Assembly (NCBI GenBank): GCA_019636055.1
Contig: JAHBYH010000001.1
Coordinates: forward strand, 664,944 to 728,943
Direction of reading: 5' to 3'
DNA length: 64,000 bases
DNA from: Candidatus Paracaedibacteraceae bacterium
Lineage (GTDB): Bacteria; Pseudomonadota; Alphaproteobacteria; Paracaedibacterales; Paracaedibacteraceae
Shown: positions 19,334 to 27,390 of the stretch, in pieces
How the letters are laid out: each line of letters opens with the position of its first letter
Position numbering within the stretch: position 1 is the first letter of the stretch
Notes under the pieces: generated by a model
The model's database searches: none
Told to the model about the DNA's origin: nothing
The model's input: only the letters and a program-made list of their open reading frames with translations
Translations under genes and position numbers: made by a program

Positions 19334-19369
19334 AAATTCCTTTAATACCGTTTTCTTAGATGTTTCGAA

Positions 19370-20473
19370 TTATTGCTGTTTCTGGTAAATTACTTTATCT
19401 AACCATTTGATGATATATTCAGGGTATATCTTAAACCATTCATCAACTGAATAATTGCCGAGGTCTGTATCAATATCAGAAAAGTAGGGGCCTTGCTGAG
19501 CAAACCAATTATAGAACGCTTGCCAGAACCCCATACCATAGTTAGGAATTTTCTTCGATATATATGCTCGGTCGCTAAAAGCGCTGTGCTGAACGAGTGG
19601 AGACCAAACGGTGCTGTTTGGTATTTTTATTAATTGGTCGCCCACGTCTTCTTGATATTGCATCATTCCTCGAATGAATAGGACAGGTTTTTTATCTGGA
19701 TTAGGAGGGGGGACACCAATATGCCCGAAAACTTCTCTTTCTGTTATTTTAGAATCAATATCGACAATAGCTTTAATCCGTTTATCTTTGAATCCTTTGA
19801 TATGGGTAATATTTCCACCAATACTATGTCCCAGTAAAATAATTTTGTTTGTGTCAAAAGAATCGGATAATTTTCCAAAAAGATGTAAGTTTTCAAGGGT
19901 GAAATCAATATCTTTTATTGCAGATGCAATGACTTCATCATCGTATTGATATCTATAATCCCGATCGTGTCTAAGATACCAAAGATCTTTAAATGTTAAT
20001 GTTATTTTTTCGCCAGCAGGAAATTTAACGAAATTGGCTACATAAGGTTGATCCATTGTAATCACGATATAGCCATGAGAGGCTAAAGCTTCGTATAGGA
20101 TTGTCTCACCTTGACGTTCGCCACCGCGGCCAGGAAATGCTAAGATGATTGGCAGTTTACGACTCTGGATAATAGGGGTATCTGGAATAGAGTGGCCTAA
20201 AATTTTTACTCCATAAATAGTCCCATCAATAAGTGTCCCGAACATATAAGGGGACGTTGCATTCGTTTTTCTTGTTGGGTAGAACACAGTTGCCATCCAT
20301 CGACGTTCTTTGGTATCGCGGAGTTGGGTGCGGCTTGTGTCTTTAAGTCCAATATTGGCTGTTCCAACACCATAAGGGCCTGTCGGTTCTGGTAAAAGTA
20401 AAATGCTGTCATTTGCATAAACAACTGACAGCATAGAAAAAACGAGGCAGAGAGCCCTTTTTAGGAGGATCAA
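19370..20473 (-). CDS. Secreted alpha/beta hydrolase, PAF-acetylhydrolase-like
   Basis: A 367-residue lipase-fold protein with a signal peptide (ALCLVFSMLSVVYA). The nucleophile motif is GHSIGG (Ser217); Asp238 or Asp240 in IVDID and His296 in QHSAFSD are at the expected places. The FPGRGGERQGET oxyanion-hole region and VFYPT near residue 63 resemble plasma PAF acetylhydrolases, which cleave short acyl chains from phospholipids. The start is TTG; its GAGG site lies in the last codons of petC, so it is translationally coupled to the bc1 operon. Export and lipid substrate are inferred. Confidence 0.8.
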   Translation of the reverse strand: MILLKRALCLVFSMLSVVYANDSILLLPEPTGPYGVGTANIGLKDTSRTQLRDTKERRWMATVFYPTRKTNATSPYMFGTLIDGTIYGVKILGHSIPDTPIIQSRKLPIILAFPGRGGERQGETILYEALASHGYIVITMDQPYVANFVKFPAGEKITLTFKDLWYLRHDRDYRYQYDDEVIASAIKDIDFTLENLHLFGKLSDSFDTNKIILLGHSIGGNITHIKGFKDKRIKAIVDIDSKITEREVFGHIGVPPPNPDKKPVLFIRGMMQYQEDVGDQLIKIPNSTVWSPLVQHSAFSDRAYISKKIPNYGMGFWQAFYNWFAQQGPYFSDIDTDLGNYSVDEWFKIYPEYIIKWLDKVIYQKQQ

Positions 20474-20475
20474 TT

Positions 20476-21270
20476 TTATTTTACCTCAGCCCAGATGCGG
20501 CGCTTGCTCAGGTACATAACAATACTCATGATCAAGAGATAGAATATGACCTTGATTCCCATTTGTTTGCGATCATCAGATTCAGGTTCCGATGCCCAAG
20601 CAAGGAATGCTGTAACGTCATGGGCCATTTGCTCAACCGTTGCTTTTGTCCCGTCAGAATAGGTGACTTGACCTTCGGTATGTAAAGGCTGCGCCATTGA
20701 GAGTTGGCCACCGGCAAAATATGGATTGTAATGGCGGCCTTCCCCAATTTCAACACCTTCCGGTGCTTTTTCATAGCCCGTTAAGAGGGAGTAAATATAG
20801 TCTGGTCCAAATTTGCGAGCTTTTACAACCATAGATAGATCCGGCGGATAGGCGCCATTATTGGCCGCGCGAGCGGCTTTTTGGTTTGGATACGGCTTTG
20901 GAAACTTATCAACAGCCGTTGCTTTGCGCTCAATTGGCTCACCGTCTGCGTTTAAGTCCGGAACTTTATACTCAGCAGCAAGGGCTGTGACTTCGTCTTT
21001 TGTCAATCCAAGGTTTGATTCACGGATTTCGTGAATAGTTTTCCCTTTCCCTTGAAGATTACCAAAACGTAAATGTTCAATAGCATGACAAGATGCGCAG
21101 ACATTTTTGTAAACTTCAAATCCACGTTGTAGTTCAGCACGTTTAAAGGTGCCGAGAGGGCCTTTGAATGAAAAGTTTACATCTTTAGGATGTTTTGCAT
21201 CCGTGCTCGAGAAAGCTGTACCGATTGTCATCATTCCAATAATTAAGGAAGAAAGTAATGTATTCTTCAT
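20476..21270 (-). CDS. petC: Cytochrome c1 of the bc1 complex
   Basis: Membrane-anchored c-type cytochrome of 264 residues. It has a signal sequence (LLSSLIIGMMTIGTAFS), haem site CASCH, axial Met in LSMAQPL, the DMAHDVTAFLAW-like block (MAHDVTAFLAWASEPE), and one C-terminal anchor helix ending SKRRIWAEVK. It passes electrons from the Rieske centre to soluble or membrane cytochrome c. Last bc1 gene, one base after petB. Confidence 0.97.
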   Translation of the reverse strand: MKNTLLSSLIIGMMTIGTAFSSTDAKHPKDVNFSFKGPLGTFKRAELQRGFEVYKNVCASCHAIEHLRFGNLQGKGKTIHEIRESNLGLTKDEVTALAAEYKVPDLNADGEPIERKATAVDKFPKPYPNQKAARAANNGAYPPDLSMVVKARKFGPDYIYSLLTGYEKAPEGVEIGEGRHYNPYFAGGQLSMAQPLHTEGQVTYSDGTKATVEQMAHDVTAFLAWASEPESDDRKQMGIKVIFYLLIMSIVMYLSKRRIWAEVK

Positions 21271-21271
21271 C

Positions 21272-22468
21272 TTATTTCCCCGCTTTCAATACTGGGTTGC
21301 TAATGCTCATCGGTAAGGGCGGTACCGGTTCATACTTGTTTAATAGGGGTAACAGAACCAAGAAATGGAAGAAGTAGTAAGCGGTACACAATTGGCCGAT
21401 GGCAACGAACATTCCTTCAGGTGGGTTTGCGCCGACCCAGCCTAGCACGATGCAGTCTAGGAATAAAACCCAGAAAGCTAGGCGATAGTACGGACGGAAC
21501 TTTGCGCTGCGAACAGGATGCTTGTCAATGAATGGCAAAGCAAACAGAACAATGATCGCACTAAACATCGCAATAACACCGGAAAGTTTGTCAGGGATGG
21601 AGCGTAAAATTGCATAGAAAGGTAAGAAGTACCACTCCGGGACAATGTGAGGTGGCGTTACCAATGGGTCCGCTGGAATATAATTATCTGGTTCACCAAA
21701 GAAGTTTGGAGCAAAAAAGACAACGCCTAAGTAAAACACCAAGAAAATACTCAGACCAAAGGCATCTTTAATCGTATAGTAGGGGTGAAACGGAATGCTG
21801 TCTTCCGGCCCCTTGCGGTCAATGCCAAGAGGATTGTTTGAGCCAAATTGGTGCAAGGCAATTAAGTGCAACATACTGACGGCTGCAATAATGAATGGCA
21901 ATAAATAGTGTAGCGCAAAGAATCGATTTAGGGTTGGATTGTCGACAGAAAATCCCCCCCATAACCATTCAACGATTGACTCACCAACAACAGGGATGGC
22001 TGAGAATAAGTTGGTGATCACGGTTGCTCCCCAGAAACTCATTTGTCCCCAAGGAAGAACGTATCCCATGAAAGCTGTTGCCATCATTAACAATAAAATG
22101 ACCACCCCGAGGATCCAGAGTAGTTCACGTGGCGATTTATAGGATCCATAATATAATCCGCGGAAAATATGGATATACACGACGATAAAAAACATCGAAG
22201 CGCCATTCATGTGAAGATAACGAATGAGCCAGCCATAGTTAACTTCACGCATAATGCGTTCAACAGAATCAAAGGCAAGGGCTGTGTGTGGGGTATAGCT
22301 CATGGCCAAAAAAACACCGGTCAAAATCATGACAACAAGCATAATGCCGGCAAGTGAGCCAAAATTCCAAGCATAGCTTAAATTTTTTGGGGTTGGATAT
22401 TCACGAAGTTCGTGGTTAACCATTGTAAAGATCGGCAGGCGATCATCAATCCATTTAATAATACTCAC
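21272..22468 (-). CDS. petB: Cytochrome b of the bc1 complex
   Basis: Polytopic subunit of 398 residues with the quinol sites. PEWYFLPFY marks the Qo site; haem-ligand histidines lie in RYLHMNGAS and in [41 protein letters not shown] is conserved. Its start overlaps the petA stop by four bases. Confidence 0.98.
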   Translation of the reverse strand: MSIIKWIDDRLPIFTMVNHELREYPTPKNLSYAWNFGSLAGIMLVVMILTGVFLAMSYTPHTALAFDSVERIMREVNYGWLIRYLHMNGASMFFIVVYIHIFRGLYYGSYKSPRELLWILGVVILLLMMATAFMGYVLPWGQMSFWGATVITNLFSAIPVVGESIVEWLWGGFSVDNPTLNRFFALHYLLPFIIAAVSMLHLIALHQFGSNNPLGIDRKGPEDSIPFHPYYTIKDAFGLSIFLVFYLGVVFFAPNFFGEPDNYIPADPLVTPPHIVPEWYFLPFYAILRSIPDKLSGVIAMFSAIIVLFALPFIDKHPVRSAKFRPYYRLAFWVLFLDCIVLGWVGANPPEGMFVAIGQLCTAYYFFHFLVLLPLLNKYEPVPPLPMSISNPVLKAGK

Positions 22469-23022
22469 GCTTTTTCCCCAATTCTGATGACTTTATTATC
22501 ATTAATGAATGTATATGCTGGAACTGGTAAGTTCAGTGGAGCTGGCCCGCTGATGATTCGTCCAGATGCGTCATATTTTGACCCATGGCAAGCACATAGC
22601 CAACCATCTTCACCTTGCTTTATTAAGTTTTTGCGTTGGGTTGGGATGCACCCTAAGTGGGTACAGACGCCGATGACGACCAACCAGTCGGGTTTTTGAA
22701 CGCGAGATTCATCCGTTTGGGGGTCTTTTAGATCTTTAAGTGGCCAAGCGCGAACTTCTTTTACTTCTTCTTCTGTGCGTCTTTTTATGAAAATCGGTTT
22801 GCCGCGCCACATGGAAACGATAGAATCGCCGGGGTTAAGTTTTGAAACATCAACGTCAACGGTTGAGGAAGCAAGTGTATCATCCGCCGGGTTCATGCTT
22901 TGGATAAAGGGAACAACAACAGCTCCTGCGCCAACAGCAGCAAAGGCTCCTGCTGAAATGTGAATAAAATCGCGGCGTGTTGCCTGTGGTGTATTGTCAG
23001 TTGTTTTCTTACCCGTGGCCAC
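22465..23022 (-). CDS. petA: Rieske iron-sulfur subunit of the bc1 complex
   Basis: Contains the 2Fe-2S ligand boxes CTHLGC and CACHGS and a twin-arginine signal anchor ([19 protein letters not shown]), so it is a likely client of the TatABC in this window. I prefer the GTG start at 23022, which has AAAGGGG six bases upstream and gives 185 residues. An ATG at 23103 would add 27 residues but lacks a ribosome site. First gene of petABC. Confidence 0.95.
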   Translation of the reverse strand: MATGKKTTDNTPQATRRDFIHISAGAFAAVGAGAVVVPFIQSMNPADDTLASSTVDVDVSKLNPGDSIVSMWRGKPIFIKRRTEEEVKEVRAWPLKDLKDPQTDESRVQKPDWLVVIGVCTHLGCIPTQRKNLIKQGEDGWLCACHGSKYDASGRIISGPAPLNLPVPAYTFINDNKVIRIGEKA

Positions 23023-23365
23023 TCCGAACCCCTTTAATAAAATTATTCCTATCCCATTAAAGCCTGATTTTCTGTCCTTTTTGAATGCGACAGCATGACG
23101 CATCAGGTCTAATATTAACGAACTAAAAAAGATTTAGCCTTATAATAAGACCCTTTCCGATGCTTATCATGCAATAATTGATTGGAGCCTCATAAAGGGT
23201 GGTGAGTTTATGAAGAAAAAACTCAGAAGAGAGAGTAGGATGGGTATCTCATTAAATCATCTTTCTTTTTGCTGGAGAAGGTGTTTAAGTGATGCTTTGT
23301 TTTTGTAGCCGATTTGAAATTGCCTAGGTATAGTGATAAAAGTTGATCCTTATCTTGAAATTCAA

Positions 23366-24649
23366 ATGTCAGACCTTTTATCCTCTATTCACAATCCCAA
23401 TGCACCTCTTGCTGAAAAATTGAGGCCATCAAGTCTTGATGAGGTTGTTGGCCAGCCACACTTGACGTCATCTAATGGAATTTTGGGGCAATTATTTCTA
23501 TCTAAGAAATTGCCATCCCTTATTTTGTGGGGTCCTCCTGGAACAGGGAAGACAACATTGGCTCGGCTGATCGCCAAACAAACTAATCGTGAGTTTGTTC
23601 AAATATCCGCGGTTTTTTCTGGGGTTGCTGACCTTCGTAAGGTTTTTGATCAGGCGCAAGGGCGGGGCAGTATTATTTTGTTTATCGACGAAATCCATCG
23701 CTTTAACAAGGCGCAACAAGACGCGCTGCTTGGCCCCATTGAAAGTGGCTTGATTATATTGATTGGCGCGACAACTGAAAACCCATCTTTTGCCTTGAAT
23801 TCGGCGTTACTTTCAAGGGCACGGGTGCTGACTCTAAATTTGTTGGATGATGCGGCGTCTGAACAATTGTTGCAGCGTGTTGAACTTTATCAAAAAAGTC
23901 CCCTAAATTTATCGCCAGAAGCAAGGACGGCCTTGATTGATATGGCTGGAGGAGATGGGCGTAACTTGCTGAATTTAGCTGAATCAGTTACTGATTATAG
24001 TGATGACCATCCATTGACTGCAGAAGAATTAGGAGAACGTTTACAAAAGCGTTTTGCTTTGTACGATAAATCTCAGGACTATCATTATAACATCATTAGT
24101 GCATTTATTAAATCTATGCGTGGGTCTGACCCGGATGCTGCACTGTATTGGTATCAGCGTATGATTCAAGCCGGGGAGCCACCTCTATATATTGCGCGAC
24201 GGATTGTTCGTTTTGCCTCAGAAGATATTGCCTTGGCAGACCCCCAAGCCCTCATTCATGCCATGGCGGCGCATCAGGCTTATGAGCGATTAGGCAGTCC
24301 AGAAGGGGAACTTGCTATTGCCAATGCCGTTGTTTATTGTGCAACAGCGCCGAAATCGAATGCCGTTTATATGGCGTTTAAAGCAAGTGCTTCATTTGCA
24401 GGTCATCATAATACTCACGTTCCGCCAAAGCATATCTTAAATGCACCGACAAAAATGATGAAAGATCAAGGATATGGGGCAGGGTATCAATATGATCACG
24501 ATTGTGACGATGCTTTTTCGGGGCAGCGATTTTTCCCTGATGACTTACATGAAGAAAACTTTTATAAACCCGTCGAGCGTGGTTTTGAGCGAGATATTCA
24601 AAAGCGTCTTGACTATTGGCACCATCTGAGACATAAGCGGAGAAATTAA
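23366..24649 (+). CDS. rarA: Replication-associated recombination ATPase RarA/MgsA
   Basis: AAA+ clamp-loader-like ATPase acting at stalled forks. It has PLAEKLRPSSLDEVVGQ at the start, Walker A GPPGTGKTT, Walker B LFIDEIHRFNKAQQDALLGPIE, sensor ATTENPSF, and the C-terminal RarA domain (SDPDAALYWYQRMIQAGEP, RRIVRFASEDIALADPQAL). ATG at 23366 gives 427 residues and matches the family start MSDLL; a GTG at 23333 would add 11 residues. Confidence 0.96.
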   Translation: MSDLLSSIHNPNAPLAEKLRPSSLDEVVGQPHLTSSNGILGQLFLSKKLPSLILWGPPGTGKTTLARLIAKQTNREFVQISAVFSGVADLRKVFDQAQGRGSIILFIDEIHRFNKAQQDALLGPIESGLIILIGATTENPSFALNSALLSRARVLTLNLLDDAASEQLLQRVELYQKSPLNLSPEARTALIDMAGGDGRNLLNLAESVTDYSDDHPLTAEELGERLQKRFALYDKSQDYHYNIISAFIKSMRGSDPDAALYWYQRMIQAGEPPLYIARRIVRFASEDIALADPQALIHAMAAHQAYERLGSPEGELAIANAVVYCATAPKSNAVYMAFKASASFAGHHNTHVPPKHILNAPTKMMKDQGYGAGYQYDHDCDDAFSGQRFFPDDLHEENFYKPVERGFERDIQKRLDYWHHLRHKRRN

Positions 24650-24709
24650 AGGGAAACGATGACACATAGCTGTTTTTTATAACGAACTATGTTCGTTTCA
24701 TTTATGAGC

Positions 24710-24950
24710 TAAGTTGACGTGAGTTCGACATAAGAAGGTCTATCCAGCAATAGAATCCTGCATCCTCGACTAGAAATTCTAAGTTTTCGTTAGAAAACGC
24801 TAAGGATTTTTTGATCGGGGATCCAGGTAACCATAAAAAACGTAGATCTCCAATCAATCAAAGCTAAGGTTTTCTAGCGAAACCCTATCTTTGCTCGTCG
24901 GAAATGACGAGCGTGTCTGATCTTTCTTATATCGAACTCTCGTTAAGTTA
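24710..24950. repeat. MITE-like repeat family B, copy 1
   Basis: 241 bases bounded by 25-base imperfect inverted repeats (24710-24734 and 24926-24950, 21 of 25 matching; shared core GAGTTCGA.ATAAG). The interior is similar to copy 2 at 48.0-48.3 kb. The last three bases form the TAA stop of the neighbouring minus-strand gene. No coding capacity was seen. Confidence 0.75.
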
Positions 24951-25697
24951 GATCCCTAGATATTGAGTAATTTTTGCCTCATTCAATTCAATGACTTCAT
25001 AAAGCTTTTTTGTGCCAATGACTTCCCAGTCATAATTTTCTTGAGGAATAGACTGGATTGCTTGTCTCGTTTTTTCAAAGGAACGTTGAGCAAACCCCAT
25101 GGCTATATTGCCGGCTATCCCATTCATGTTAACGGCTGCCCAGTAATAGAATTGTCCCGCTGACATATAGCCATCCATTAATAATTCAGGGGCAACATTT
25201 TGAGATACAGCAATTTGTTGGTCAAGAGCCCGTTCAAGCTTATTTCCGGCTATTAGAAAGCATTGGGCCATCAACGTTTTTCTTAATTCTATTGCTGTTT
25301 TTGATAAAAAGTGGCCTGGGATATCTTTAATAATCAGGCCAAGTTTTTCTAATTTAAATGATTGAAAGTAAGGTGAGTCTTGAGGGCTTAATTGGGCCAT
25401 CAGAATAAAATTAGCCGGTATGTTCTTGTAAACATACTCTGGGATTAAATGTTTAATTTGTTCTAGAGCCAATTCTTCTGGGGTGGGCGTTACTGTAATG
25501 TCGAGATCTTTTGCGAGATCGAGTAAGTTAATATTCGTATTGTTTTGTTGGTTTTCTCTAAGCTCTTGGCGCATTTCTTGAACACTGCCGAACCCTGATT
25601 GTATATGGGATGGAATTCCATATTCCCTTAGTTTTTTGTCCATATCTTGTGCTGCACATAAGGATGTAACGGATAATATGCTGAGTAAAGTTCTCAT
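24948..25697 (-). CDS. Exported protein of unknown function
   Basis: From the ATG at 25697, with GGAGG six bases upstream, the product has 249 residues and a signal peptide (MRTLLSILSVTSLCAAQDMD). The rest is helical, with Gln-rich and Leu-rich stretches. The C-terminal half (YYWAAVNMNGIAGNIAMGFAQRSFEKTRQAI) looks like one helical repeat. I do not recognise a family. Its stop codon lies in the terminal repeat of the MITE-like element. Confidence 0.7.
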   Translation of the reverse strand: MRTLLSILSVTSLCAAQDMDKKLREYGIPSHIQSGFGSVQEMRQELRENQQNNTNINLLDLAKDLDITVTPTPEELALEQIKHLIPEYVYKNIPANFILMAQLSPQDSPYFQSFKLEKLGLIIKDIPGHFLSKTAIELRKTLMAQCFLIAGNKLERALDQQIAVSQNVAPELLMDGYMSAGQFYYWAAVNMNGIAGNIAMGFAQRSFEKTRQAIQSIPQENYDWEVIGTKKLYEVIELNEAKITQYLGI

Positions 25698-26033
25698 AAC
25701 TGCCTCCTGTTTGTATTTATATTTCAAAACAAGCATCACAGTTATAATTAAAACATACTTTTATTAATAAAAAACTATTTTTATTTCTTTTTGTTGTGAT
25801 TATCAGAGTTAATTTTAAGAGTATATCGTAATCTTATAATCGATAGTTTGAGTTTTTATTCAGCCGTGAAAAGGGGGTAAAAGATATGTAGTTATTCAAA
25901 TTGAGATTGATACCACTAAAAAATGGTTTTGGGTCTTGAAATAGAGAGGGACTCTGCTTCTTCCTTAGGGGGGGGGAATGAGGCGACCTTGATTTATTGC
26001 TCTTGGTTAGAATGACTTATCATCTATAAGAAA
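25698..26033. other. Gap with a partial family A repeat
   Basis: 336 AT-rich bases upstream of the exported protein and downstream of nupC. It includes a partial family A match at 25883-25908 and a run of nine G at 25968-25976. No gene, clear promoter or terminator was recognised. Confidence 0.5.
25883..25908 (+). repeat. Partial match to repeat family A
   Basis: GTAGTTATTCAAATTGAGAT matches the outer part of family A copy 3 (ATAGTTATTCAAGTTGAGAT, reverse strand of 54.14-54.17 kb). The core with AGCGTAC is missing here. Confidence 0.5.
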
Positions 26034-27275
26034 TTATAAGAGTAATCCCGCGAGCGTTGCTGAAAGGCATGTTGCAATTGTGCCTGATATAACAGATTTT
26101 AACCCCAAGCTGACGATCATGTCGCGGCGTTCCGGAACCATGGCGCCAAGGCCACCGATAACAATCCCGATGGCAGAAAAATTCGCAAAACCGCACAGAG
26201 CGTACGTCATAATTGTGGATGTGTGATCGCTCAGGGTTCCTTGAGGGAGGGCTGCTAAATCACTGAAGGCTACAACTTCATTGACGACTGTTTTTGTGCC
26301 AAGCAATGCGCCAGCTGCTGCGGATTCGTGCCAGGGAATACCCATGAGCCATGTGACCGGAGCAAAGAAATATCCAAAAATGCGTTGCAGCGAGATTGGT
26401 GATCCGTCAACGTTTGGCAGAAGGCCAAGGATGCTGTTCGCTAGATAGACCAATGCCAGAGCAACAATGAGCATTGCTGTTATATTTAAAAAGATATTGA
26501 GCCCGTCAGATGTCCCTTTGCTAACAGCATCCATCCAACCTGTGAATTTGTAGGGCATAACAAGATGGCCTTCAGTTTGGGTGCTGCCTTGAGGGACCAT
26601 TAAGCGGGACACAGCTAAGGCTGCGGGGACTGAAATAATTGAACACATTAAGATGTGAGCAATTGGATTTGCAATGGTGTCCTTCAATATATAGGAATAC
26701 AAAGCCATAACTGTGGCTGATGTCGTGGCCATGCCACAGGTCATCACAGCAAACATTTCAGAGCGTGTGAAATTTTTAAGATAAGGGCGGATCAAGAGAG
26801 GGGCATCAATATTCCCTAGTAAAACTTTTGCGCCTGCAGCAACACCTAAAGCTCCGCCAATATTCATTGTCCGTTGTAAAACCCAGGATGCGCCATTGAC
26901 GATGATTGGCATGATGCGCCAATAGAATAGAAGCATAGATAGAGCACTTACAACCATGATCATTGGCAAGGCCTGAAGGGCGAAAATAAATGTATTTTGA
27001 GCAGACTCTGGGTTCATTGCAAACGGGATTTCACCACCGCCGATGTAACCGAAAACAAACTGTGTTCCTTGTTGGGTGGCTGTTTTTAAGGCTGTTACAA
27101 CATTGCTGAGGCTGCCGAATCCGTCGCGGACAAGATCAAATTTCATCAGGATAAAGGCTAGAGATATTTGCAGAGCGAGAGCGGATAGAATCGGACGGAG
27201 TTCGGTCTTTGATCTATTTTCACTGAGGAGCCAAGCAAACCCTAAAAACGTAAAAATTCCAATTATTCCCTGCAT
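26034..27275 (-). CDS. nupC: Concentrative nucleoside transporter, NupC type
   Basis: Inner-membrane nucleoside/cation symporter of 413 residues with about ten helices. Family blocks include LLGNIDAPLLIRPYLKNFTRSEMFAVMTCGMATTSATVM, GTKTVVNEVVAFSDL, and the C-terminal ALCGFANFSAIGIVIGGLGAMVPERR. It would import host or environmental nucleosides. It is probably a single-gene unit. Confidence 0.94.
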   Translation of the reverse strand: MQGIIGIFTFLGFAWLLSENRSKTELRPILSALALQISLAFILMKFDLVRDGFGSLSNVVTALKTATQQGTQFVFGYIGGGEIPFAMNPESAQNTFIFALQALPMIMVVSALSMLLFYWRIMPIIVNGASWVLQRTMNIGGALGVAAGAKVLLGNIDAPLLIRPYLKNFTRSEMFAVMTCGMATTSATVMALYSYILKDTIANPIAHILMCSIISVPAALAVSRLMVPQGSTQTEGHLVMPYKFTGWMDAVSKGTSDGLNIFLNITAMLIVALALVYLANSILGLLPNVDGSPISLQRIFGYFFAPVTWLMGIPWHESAAAGALLGTKTVVNEVVAFSDLAALPQGTLSDHTSTIMTYALCGFANFSAIGIVIGGLGAMVPERRDMIVSLGLKSVISGTIATCLSATLAGLLL

Positions 27276-27345
27276 TGATTGGTTAACTCCGCCTAATATT
27301 TTTATCAGAATATCCTAGTTGTTAGCCAAGCGGAAGCAGAAAAAT

Positions 27346-27370
27346 AAAGCCCTCAACTTTGAGGGCTTTA
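27346..27370 (-). terminator. Terminator of the Sel1-repeat gene
   Basis: Perfect 11-bp arms AAAGCCCTCAA/TTGAGGGCTTT (27346-27356 with 27359-27369), followed on the minus strand by TTTATTTTT. It lies 20 bases beyond the stop at 27391. Confidence 0.9.
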
Positions 27371-27390
27371 GCTTAACGGGGGCACTTTAG

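Noticed and set aside
23023-23103. ATG start for the Rieske protein
   Set aside because: No ribosome site, and it places 27 extra residues before the twin-arginine signal; the GTG at 23022 has a good site. Not excluded.
25968-25976. Run of nine G as a phase-variation switch
   Set aside because: It lies in a gap about 60 bases from the nupC stop and 270 bases from the next start, not in a promoter or coding region that I can support.
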